Assembly (NCBI GenBank): GCA_020048295.1
Contig: JAIFMT010000132.1
Span: 1 to 13,288 of the forward strand
From: Rhodoferax sp.
Lineage (GTDB): Bacteria > Pseudomonadota > Gammaproteobacteria > Burkholderiales > Burkholderiaceae
DNA length: 13,288 nucleotides
Direction: 5' to 3'
Shown one piece after another: positions 6,227 through 12,823 of this stretch (its first letter is position 1; every line of letters starts with the position of its first letter). Under the pieces are notes generated by a model. It saw only the letters and a list, made by a program, of their open reading frames with translations. It ran no database searches and was not told the origin of the DNA. The position numbers and the translations under genes are program-made.

Positions 6227-8200
6227 ATGGCACTCATCACCTTACTTGACGCGCAGCTGGCGTTTGGGCACGTTCCGCTGCTCGACCACGCTGATTTTTC
6301 TTTAGAAACGCAGGAGCGCGTGGGCCTGATCGGCCGCAATGGTGCCGGCAAGTCGAGCATGCTCAAAATTCTGGGCGGGCTCGACAAACCCGACGACGGC
6401 ACGCTGCAAGTGCAAGGCGGCACCCGCATCGCCTACGTCGCGCAAGAGCCGCAGCTCGACGCAGATGCTACTGTGTTTGTAGCTGTCAGCGCAGGACTGG
6501 CAAGGGCTAGAGCCTTAATTGATGAATATTCCCAAGGCCACGGCGACCTCGATGCGATGCAAAGCGAGATCGAGGCGCTGGACGGCTGGAACTGGGAACA
6601 GCGCGTCAGTGAAACCCTGCACCGGCTGCACCTCGACCCCGAAGCGGTGCTCAGCACCCTGTCGGGCGGCACCAAAAAACGCGTCGCGCTGGCGCAGGCG
6701 CTGGTGGCGCAGCCCGACGTGCTGCTGCTTGACGAGCCCACCAACCACCTCGACCTTGATTCGATTGAATGGCTCGAAGGCCTGCTGATTGATTTCAAAG
6801 GCAGCATCATCACCATCACCCATGACCGCAGCTTTCTCGACAACGTGGCGACCCGCATCGTTGAGCTCGACCGTGGCAAGCTGCTCAGCTACCCCGGCAA
6901 CTTTGCCGCTTATGTGCTGCAAAAAGAGGAACAACTGGCGCAAGAGGCAGTGATCAATGCGCGCGCCGACAAACTGCTGGCGCAAGAAGAAGTGTGGATT
7001 CGCAAAGGCGTGGAGGCGCGGCGCACCCGCGCGCAGGGCCGCATCACCCGGCTGCAAACGCTGCGCGCCAACCGCGAGGCGCGCCGCGATGTGGTGGGCA
7101 GCGTCAACATGGACGTGGCCAGTGGGGCCAGCAGCGGCAAGCTGGTGGCCGAACTCACGCATGTCTCCAAGAGCTTTGGCGAGCGCAAGATCGTGCACGA
7201 CTTTTCTGCCACCATTTTGCGTGGCGACAAGATTGGCCTGCTGGGCCCCAATGGTGCCGGCAAGACCACGCTGCTGAAACTGATTCTGGGCGAACTCAAG
7301 GCCGACCCGGCGCCGGCCAATTCGCCCGCTCCCGAGCCCGGCCACAGCCCGTGGGGCACGGTGCGCCAGGGGGCCAACATCGAAGTGGCGTATTTCGACC
7401 AGATGCGCAACGCGCTCGATCTGGATGCCACGCTGGAAGACTTCATCAGCCCGGGCAGTGAGTGGATCGAGATCGGCAACCAGAAAAAGCACGTCAAAAG
7501 CTACCTGGGCGACTTTTTGTTCTCACCGGCGCGCGCGCATTCTCCGGTGCGGTCTTTGAGCGGCGGCGAGCGCAACCGGCTGCTGCTGGCGCGGCTGTTT
7601 GCCCGCCCGGCCAATGTGCTGGTGCTCGACGAGCCCACCAATGATCTGGACATCGACACGCTGGAGCTGCTCGAAGACCTGCTGCAGAACTACGACGGCA
7701 CGGTATTTCTGGTCAGCCACGACCGCACTTTTCTCGACAATGTGGTCACCAGCACCATCGCCTTTGAAGGCAACGCCCGGTGGCGCGAATACGAAGGCGG
7801 CGTGGGCGACTGGCTGCTGCAAAGCAGGCGCGCTGCCGAGCTGGCAAGAAATAATGATAAAAAAGGCCTCCAGCCCAATAGGGATAAGCGCGAGCAGCTA
7901 CAAAAAACAGAGAGCCAAGCGATGCCGGATGCTGCCGCGGCACCCTCCCCTGCAGCCGCCGTGCCCACCGCCAAAACCCGCAAACTCAGCTTCAAGGAGC
8001 AGCGCGAGCTTGACGGCCTGCCCGAGCTGATTGCCAAACTCGAAGCCGAACAGGCCGACATTGCCAGCCTGCTGGCCGACGGCAGCCTGTACGCCATCGA
8101 CAACGCCCGCGCCCTCAAGCTGGCCACGCGCAGCGCGCAGATTGACGACGAATTGCTGAGCGCGCTGGAGCGCTGGGAAGCCTTGGGCAACGCCGGCTGA
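6227..8200 (+). CDS. uup: ABC-F family ATPase Uup
   Basis: A soluble ABC-F protein with two nucleotide-binding domains and no membrane part. Uup relatives act on ribosomes or in DNA and RNA quality control rather than in transport. The product is 657 residues, slightly longer than E. coli Uup. Domain 1 has Walker A GRNGAGKSS (36-44), signature LSGGTKKR (about 145) and Walker B LLLDEPTNHLD (about 166). The charged inter-domain linker spans about 240-300. Domain 2 has GPNGAGKTT (about 340), LSGGERNR (about 444) and VLDEPTNDLD (about 465). The C-terminal coiled-coil domain (about 585-655, KLSFKEQRELDGLPELIAKLEAEQ) separates Uup from other ABC-F proteins. A Pro/Ala-rich insert follows Walker A2 (about 360-380). 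Two dispersed-repeat copies lie inside the gene. The start at 6227 follows a GATAAT box after 9 bases and lacks a Shine-Dalgarno site. Confidence 0.94.
   Translation: MALITLLDAQLAFGHVPLLDHADFSLETQERVGLIGRNGAGKSSMLKILGGLDKPDDGTLQVQGGTRIAYVAQEPQLDADATVFVAVSAGLARARALIDEYSQGHGDLDAMQSEIEALDGWNWEQRVSETLHRLHLDPEAVLSTLSGGTKKRVALAQALVAQPDVLLLDEPTNHLDLDSIEWLEGLLIDFKGSIITITHDRSFLDNVATRIVELDRGKLLSYPGNFAAYVLQKEEQLAQEAVINARADKLLAQEEVWIRKGVEARRTRAQGRITRLQTLRANREARRDVVGSVNMDVASGASSGKLVAELTHVSKSFGERKIVHDFSATILRGDKIGLLGPNGAGKTTLLKLILGELKADPAPANSPAPEPGHSPWGTVRQGANIEVAYFDQMRNALDLDATLEDFISPGSEWIEIGNQKKHVKSYLGDFLFSPARAHSPVRSLSGGERNRLLLARLFARPANVLVLDEPTNDLDIDTLELLEDLLQNYDGTVFLVSHDRTFLDNVVTSTIAFEGNARWREYEGGVGDWLLQSRRAAELARNNDKKGLQPNRDKREQLQKTESQAMPDAAAAPSPAAAVPTAKTRKLSFKEQRELDGLPELIAKLEAEQADIASLLADGSLYAIDNARALKLATRSAQIDDELLSALERWEALGNAG
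6467..6514 (+). repeat. Dispersed ~50-base repeat, copy A, inside uup
   Basis: The pattern is GCT-N9-GTAGCT-N4-GCGC-N11-GGGCTAGAGCC. It shares spacing and key bases with copies at 7865-7915 (reverse) and 13182-13230. It codes in frame for uup residues 81-96 (ATVFVAVSAGLARARA). The codons here (GTA, GCA, GGA, AGA, then TTA, ATT) are more AT-rich than in the surrounding gene. Confidence 0.7.
7865..7915 (-). repeat. Dispersed ~50-base repeat, copy B, inside the uup linker
   Basis: On the minus strand it reads GCT-N11-GTAGCT-N4-GCGC-N11-GGGCTGGAGGCC, flanked by A/T runs. It lies within uup at about residues 547-563, in the non-conserved linker between ATPase domain 2 and the C-terminal domain. 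It encodes a Lys/Asn/Gln-rich tract unlike its neighbours, and the reading frame is kept. Confidence 0.75.
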
Positions 8201-8240
8201 CAGCACCCGGTAGCCAGCTGAATGGGCCAGCAACACCTGC

Positions 8241-8267
8241 TTGATCTCGGTTTCAGCATGGTTTAAT
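8241..8267 (+). promoter_or_regulatory. Candidate promoter of the PhnD-like/GGDEF/EAL gene
   Basis: TTGATC (8241-8246) and TTTAAT (8262-8267) resemble sigma-70 -35 and -10 boxes with a 15-base spacing, or 16 if the -35 is read one base earlier. The -10 ends 8 bases before the ATG at 8276, so transcription would start at or next to the start codon. Confidence 0.35.
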
Positions 8268-8275
8268 CGCAATCC

Positions 8276-11050
8276 ATGTTGCGACTGATTCGACTCTGTC
8301 TTGCGCTGGCTTGCTGGCTGCTGGCCGGCCACGTGCAGGCTGTCCAGGAGGTTCGGGTGGGTGTGCTGGCGTTTCAGGCCAAATCTGAAACTCTGGCGCA
8401 GTGGACACCGACCGCGCAATGGCTCAGCCAACAACTGCCCAACCACCATTTCGAGATCGTCGCGCTGACCTACGAGGCGCTCGACGAAGCGGTAGCCAGC
8501 GGCAGCATCGACTTTGTCTTTACCAACCCCGAACACTATGTGGTGCTGCGCAACCGGCACCAGCTGCGCCCGATGGTCACACTCAACACGCTGATCAAGG
8601 ATCAGGTGGTGGAGCAGTTTGGCAGCGTCATCTTCACCCGTGCCGACAGCGGCATCGGCACGCTGGAACAACTGCGTGGCAAACGGCTGGCGGCCGTCAG
8701 CGTGAACTCACTCGGTGGTTTTCTGATGGCGGCCGACATATTCCGCCAGCAGGGACTGCACCTGCTGTCTGACCCGTTCCAGATGGACTACCTGGGTCTG
8801 CCGCAAAGCCTGATCGTGCAGAAAGTGATGGCCGCTCAGGCCGATGCCGGCATCGTGCGCACCGGTGTGCTCGAGCAGATGCAGGCGCAGGGCAAGCTCG
8901 ATCTGCGCCAGTTGCGCGTCCTCAATCTGCAGCCCCGGGCCAACTTTCCGCAACTGCTATCGACCGACCTCTACCCCGAATGGCCCTGGACGGCGCTGCG
9001 CCATGTACCCGGCGCGCTGGTCAAGGCCACGACGCTGGCGCTGCTGCAAATTCCGCCGGATTCAGAGGCCGCGCGCAAGGGGCGCTACCAGGGTTTTTCG
9101 ACGCCTGCCAATTACACGGTGATCGAGGACCTGATGCGCCGCATGAAAGTCTATCCGGGCATGAGCGAGCGCCCGGTGTGGCTGGTGCTGTGGCAAGACC
9201 ACCAGGGCAAGGTTGCCATGCTAGCCGGGCTGTTGCTGACCGCCGGGCTGGGCCTGGCGGTGTATTTCTGGCGCAGCAACCAGCGTCTGCGCGAACTCAC
9301 TCGTGTCAACCTGGAGGCACAAGCCTCGCTGGTGGTGGCTGCAGCGGCGTTTGAGAGCCAGGTCGGGCTGGTGGTGCTTGACGACTTTACCCGCGTCAAG
9401 CGCGCCAACGCGGCCATGGCCGCATTGCTGGGCTACCCGCCAGAAGCGCTGAACACCCAGATGTTGACGGTGCTGTGCGGCTCGGGCATTTCAGAGGGGA
9501 CCATCCACCAGATCTGGCAGGTGGTGCAGGATAAGGGCCGCTGGCAGGGCGAACTGGTGTGCCAGCACCGCAACGGCTTTGATGTGCCGTGCATGGTGAC
9601 GATCACCGCCATACGCGCCGCCAATGGCGCACCCGGTGGCTATGTGGGTTCGTTCACCGACATCACCGAGCGCAAACAGGCCGAGACCAGCATCCGCCAG
9701 CTGGCCTATTTTGACCCGCTGACGCAGCTGCCCAACCGGCGCATGTTTCTGGAGGCTTTGCAAACCGCGATGGACGATGCGTTGCTGGAAGGCACACTGG
9801 CCGGGCTGATGTTCATCGACCTGGATTTTTTCAAGAACCTCAACGACACCCACGGCCATTCGGTGGGCGACCAGCTGCTGCGGCTGATTGCGCAGCGGCT
9901 GCTACTGCTGATTGGCCCTGACAACCTGGCCGCCCGGCTCGGTGGCGACGAGTTTGTGGTGATGCTGCCGCGCCTGGACACGCGCGAGGAGGTGGCGATG
10001 GAACAAACCCTGACGCTGGCCCAGACCATCCACCAGGCGCTGCTGTCGCCATTTGACCTTGATACCGCCAGCGACTTTGGCGACGTGGCGCAGTCGCTGC
10101 GCTACACCTGCAGCGGCAGCATCGGCGTGGCGCTGTTTGGTCTGGTGGAGGAGCCGCTGACCGAGGTGCTCAAGCGCGCCGATGTGGCCATGTACAAGGC
10201 CAAGCACGACGGGCGCAACCTGATCCGCCAGTACGACCCGGCGGCGCAACAAGCGGTGAACCAGCGCATGGCGCTGTCCAACGACCTGAACCTGGCGTTG
10301 TGCGATGGCCAGCTCACCCTGCTCTACCAGTTGCAGGTGGATGCACAAGACCGTGCAGTGGGGGCCGAGTGCCTGATGCGCTGGCAGCACCCGCTGCGCG
10401 GCAATGTGTCGCCAGTCGAATTCATCCCGCTGGCCGAAGACTCCGGGGCCATCATCGCCATGGGCGACTGGGTGGTGCACAGCGCCTGCGAGACGCTGGT
10501 GCGCTGGGCCAGTGTGCCCGCACTGGCCCAGCTGACGCTGAGCGTGAACGTCAGTCCCAGGCAGTTCTCGGAAGCCGATTTTGTGCAACGCGTGACCCAC
10601 ATCCTGACGCAAACCGGCGCCAACCCGCAGCGGCTGCGCCTGGAAGTGACCGAAGGCATCGTGATGCACGACACGCCACTGGTCATTGCCCGCATGCAGG
10701 AGCTGTGTACGCTGGGCCTGAGCTTCTCGATTGACGACTTCGGCACCGGTTATTCATCGCTGTCGTACATGCAGATGTTGCCGCTGGCCGAGATCAAGAT
10801 CGACCGGACCTTTGTCAATGATCTGACCCGCAGCGAGCGCTCGGCGGCCATCGTCAAGGCGGTGATCGCGCTGGGCAACAGCATGCACATCACCATCGTC
10901 TCTGAAGGTGTCGAAACGCAGGCGCAGAAAGAGCAGTTGTTGGCGCTGGGCTGTGATCTGCTGCAAGGCTACCTGATCAGCCGGCCGATCGAATGTGCCG
11001 CGCTGGAGCTGCTGGTGGCCAGCAGACACAGCGCTATCGGGCCAGCGTAG
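8276..11050 (+). CDS. PhnD-like periplasmic sensor with PAS, GGDEF and EAL domains (c-di-GMP turnover)
   Basis: A 924-residue membrane protein that should sense a small ligand in the periplasm and change c-di-GMP. Order: signal peptide (1-22, cut after HVQA or VQA); a phosphonate-binding (PhnD/SsuA-type) periplasmic domain (about 25-265, with VRVGVLAFQ and DFVFTNPEHY); one membrane helix (about 313-332); PAS/PAC (about 352-467, ending GSFTDITERKQ); GGDEF (about 475-655); EAL (about 665-915). The cyclase motif RLGGDEF (GGDEF 556-560) is intact, but the I-site position reads GPDN, so product inhibition at this site is probably lost. The EAL motif is ECL (698-700). Other phosphodiesterase residues are present: LSVNVSPRQF, LRLEVTEG, SIDDFGTGYSS (Asp820, Asp821), EIKIDRTFV, VSEGVET and LLQGYLISRP. 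Similar binding domains occur in sensor kinases such as TtrS. Net activity and ligand are unknown. Confidence 0.92.
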   Translation: MLRLIRLCLALACWLLAGHVQAVQEVRVGVLAFQAKSETLAQWTPTAQWLSQQLPNHHFEIVALTYEALDEAVASGSIDFVFTNPEHYVVLRNRHQLRPMVTLNTLIKDQVVEQFGSVIFTRADSGIGTLEQLRGKRLAAVSVNSLGGFLMAADIFRQQGLHLLSDPFQMDYLGLPQSLIVQKVMAAQADAGIVRTGVLEQMQAQGKLDLRQLRVLNLQPRANFPQLLSTDLYPEWPWTALRHVPGALVKATTLALLQIPPDSEAARKGRYQGFSTPANYTVIEDLMRRMKVYPGMSERPVWLVLWQDHQGKVAMLAGLLLTAGLGLAVYFWRSNQRLRELTRVNLEAQASLVVAAAAFESQVGLVVLDDFTRVKRANAAMAALLGYPPEALNTQMLTVLCGSGISEGTIHQIWQVVQDKGRWQGELVCQHRNGFDVPCMVTITAIRAANGAPGGYVGSFTDITERKQAETSIRQLAYFDPLTQLPNRRMFLEALQTAMDDALLEGTLAGLMFIDLDFFKNLNDTHGHSVGDQLLRLIAQRLLLLIGPDNLAARLGGDEFVVMLPRLDTREEVAMEQTLTLAQTIHQALLSPFDLDTASDFGDVAQSLRYTCSGSIGVALFGLVEEPLTEVLKRADVAMYKAKHDGRNLIRQYDPAAQQAVNQRMALSNDLNLALCDGQLTLLYQLQVDAQDRAVGAECLMRWQHPLRGNVSPVEFIPLAEDSGAIIAMGDWVVHSACETLVRWASVPALAQLTLSVNVSPRQFSEADFVQRVTHILTQTGANPQRLRLEVTEGIVMHDTPLVIARMQELCTLGLSFSIDDFGTGYSSLSYMQMLPLAEIKIDRTFVNDLTRSERSAAIVKAVIALGNSMHITIVSEGVETQAQKEQLLALGCDLLQGYLISRPIECAALELLVASRHSAIGPA

Positions 11051-11252
11051 TCCATCCCGGCTTGCCCAGTCAGTCCTGGCCCATCCCGTAAGGCGCCGGC
11101 ACCAGGTTCACGATGCGCGAAAACAGCGCCCTGAATTCACCGGTGGGACCCGACCAGCGGCGCCGGCGATCTGATCAACAAAGCCGCAGCCCCCTCGCCG
11201 GTTTTGTGCGCAAGACATCCTGGCGGTGGCGATTTCGGGTAAATTCGCAGAG
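11051..11252. other. Intergenic region before the flavin reductase
   Basis: About 200 bases with no coding signal. It contains GGGCCAG (11039-11045, overlapping the previous gene's end) and CTGGCCC (11076-11082) as a loose inverted repeat without a U-tract. It also has two copies of GGCGCCGG (11092-11099 and 11159-11166). A -10-like TAAATT (11240-11245) ends 7 bases before the next ATG. Confidence 0.45.
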
Positions 11253-11771
11253 ATGCCCATGACCCAAACGCGCCAGCGCGCCCAATCCCCCGGTTTTTCA
11301 CGCAACGAATTTCGCACTGCCCTGGGCATGTTTGCCACTGGCGTGACGATCGTCACAGCGCGCGCCTCCGATGGCCGGTTGGTGGGACTGACGGCCAACT
11401 CATTCAACTCGGTGTCGCTCGCGCCACCGCTGGTGTTGTGGAGCCTGGCACAGGCAGCCAGCACGATGGACGCTTTTCGTGACGGCTCGCACTATGCCAT
11501 CAACATTCTGGGGGCCGACCAGCAGGCGCTGGCGCTGCGCTTTGCCACCCGGGGTGTCGATCGGTTTGCCGATGTTGAATTTGCCGAAGGTCGCTGTGGT
11601 GCGCCGCTGATCGCTGGCAGTGTGGCCAGCTTCGAGTGCTTTAACCGCAGCCGCTATGTGGAGGGTGACCATGTGATTTTTGTCGGCGAGGTTGAGCACT
11701 GCACGCACCGTGCCGGCGCTTCCCCGCTGCTGTACCACGGGGGCCGGTTTTACACCGAGCACCCGCTTTGA
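11253..11771 (+). CDS. Short-chain flavin reductase (FMN-binding split barrel)
   Basis: A 172-residue soluble protein of the HpaC/Flavin_Reduct family. These enzymes use NAD(P)H to reduce free FMN or FAD for a partner monooxygenase. Typical sequence is seen throughout: FRTALGMFATGVTIVTA near the N-terminus, GLTANSFNSVSLAPPLVLWSL (flavin contact), FRDGSHYAINIL, and the GDH motif with following strand EGDHVIFVGEVEHC, ending PLLYHGGRFYT. No monooxygenase gene is adjacent, so the partner is unknown. The start could be the ATG at 11253 or the one two codons later (11259). I chose 11253 because of its distance to the -10-like box; no strong Shine-Dalgarno site helps. Its stop codon lies 2 bases from the stop codon of the opposing gene. 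Confidence 0.88.
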   Translation: MPMTQTRQRAQSPGFSRNEFRTALGMFATGVTIVTARASDGRLVGLTANSFNSVSLAPPLVLWSLAQAASTMDAFRDGSHYAINILGADQQALALRFATRGVDRFADVEFAEGRCGAPLIAGSVASFECFNRSRYVEGDHVIFVGEVEHCTHRAGASPLLYHGGRFYTEHPL

Positions 11772-11773
11772 GG

Positions 11774-12619
11774 TCACGTCGTTTTGAAGTCTGCAAACGC
11801 CGCCATATCGGCCTTGTAGATAAGGCCAGCAGACAGAAACGCACTGATTTCATAGCCGCCACCAAGCCATGGAAGATCGTAAATACTGACACTCGGCTCA
11901 TCACTTTCGACCAGGAATTCTGAGGCACTGGCAGAATCCTTGACAACGGTGGCCAGGGTTTCCCATTGGGATTGACTTAAGTACCCTGACATTTTCTTGA
12001 GGGTTTCCGCACTTCTGGCGATTTCGGCCATGGCGCCGCCCTTGATGAATTTCTTGAAATTGGGTCCCATGGCCAGGTTGTAATCTGCGTTCCCGATGGT
12101 GAAGCCATGCAGGTCACGGGTGGCTGCGAAGCCACGAATGGTGGCAAAGATGGCACCGGTTGAAGCGCCCTTTCCGGCACCGAGTCTGACGGATGTCACG
12201 CCATACGGCGTGGCGAATGTCTCCTGGTCTGGGGTATAGACCATCAGAATGGCTTGCTCGCCACCCACAACGCCCGCCTGCCCGCCGGCTTTAAAACCAA
12301 TGCCAAAGGTGATATGGGTGTTTTTGGGAATGCTTGTAAAGACCCAGTCACCATAGCCTGCCGTGCTGACTAACTGCACTTTTCCGGTTTGTTGTCCCCA
12401 GCTTAGAACTGAAAAGCAGCGTTTTTTAGTGGCATCGTAAAGGCAGAGTTCTTTTCCGAAGAGGCCATTAATTTCAGCCCAGCTGCCATTCGGATAGGCG
12501 CAATAATTTCGCCATTTGGGTGTTGAGTTTTTTCGCAGTGTCCAGAGTCCCGTGGCGTCGAGTTCGATATTGAGTTTTTCAGTCCCCCCAGCAAGGATGG
12601 TGATGAGATGGTTGGTCAT
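11774..12619 (-). CDS. Hypothetical protein of 281 residues, family not recognised
   Basis: I do not recognise this protein. It is a clear open frame with a good start: a GAAGG Shine-Dalgarno sequence lies about 8 bases before the ATG at 12619. It has no signal peptide and no clear membrane helix. The N-terminal half is rich in aromatic residues, Thr and Gly with a beta-strand look (ATGLWTLRKN, NGSWAEINGLFGKELCLYD, STAGYGDWVF). The middle has Gly/Ala-rich stretches (FGIGFKAGGQAGVVGGEQ; LGAGKGASTGAIFATIRGF). The C-terminal part includes an amphipathic helix (about 190-225, AEIARSAETLKKMSGYLSQSQWETLATVV) and ends LPWLGGGYEISAFLSAGLIYKADMAAFADF. Codons are clearly more A/T-ending than in neighbouring genes, which suggests later acquisition. 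It converges on the flavin reductase with 2 bases between stops. No toxin, enzyme or binding motif is evident. Confidence 0.75.
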   Translation of the reverse strand: MTNHLITILAGGTEKLNIELDATGLWTLRKNSTPKWRNYCAYPNGSWAEINGLFGKELCLYDATKKRCFSVLSWGQQTGKVQLVSTAGYGDWVFTSIPKNTHITFGIGFKAGGQAGVVGGEQAILMVYTPDQETFATPYGVTSVRLGAGKGASTGAIFATIRGFAATRDLHGFTIGNADYNLAMGPNFKKFIKGGAMAEIARSAETLKKMSGYLSQSQWETLATVVKDSASASEFLVESDEPSVSIYDLPWLGGGYEISAFLSAGLIYKADMAAFADFKTT

Positions 12620-12823
12620 GATGATTACCTTCGCAGTGATGTGATCTGAAGCCGGACCGCCGAAACCTGATTCACGCCAATAACGCTAATCCAGTTGTGC
12701 GGCGAAAGCGCTGCGGCAAATCAAACTTTCAGAAAATTGTGTCCTTGCCACACATCGATTGAAGTGAGCCTTTTCGAACCGCCGGACAAATGAAGCCGAT
12801 CAACGTCAAATGGCGCAAACTCA
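12620..12823. other. Intergenic region between the two minus-strand genes at the right end
   Basis: About 200 bases without a coding signal. On the minus strand it must hold the 3' end signal of the Wzy/PglL-type gene and the promoter of the 281-residue gene. A weak 5-bp hairpin (12738-12742 with 12750-12754), followed on the minus strand by AATTTT, may be a terminator. I cannot define the promoter. Confidence 0.35.

Noticed and set aside
5191..6429. A 412-codon minus-strand frame opposite the diguanylate cyclase and the start of uup
   Set aside because: Antisense shadow with low-complexity Gln/Arg/His composition. The plus-strand frames carry intact GGDEF and Walker motifs.
6515..7492. A 325-codon minus-strand frame opposite uup
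   Set aside because: Same reason: no recognisable domain, and the composition is typical of the complement of GC-rich coding DNA.
11092..11166. GGCGCCGG occurring twice before the flavin reductase
   Set aside because: An 8-base GC-rich word is likely to recur by chance here, and there is no larger repeat unit or recognisable site.
12738..12754. TGTGT-N7-ACACA hairpin as terminator of the Wzy/PglL-type gene
   Set aside because: The stem is only 5 bp and partly AT, and it lies about 70 bases from the stop codon. Too weak to list as a terminator.
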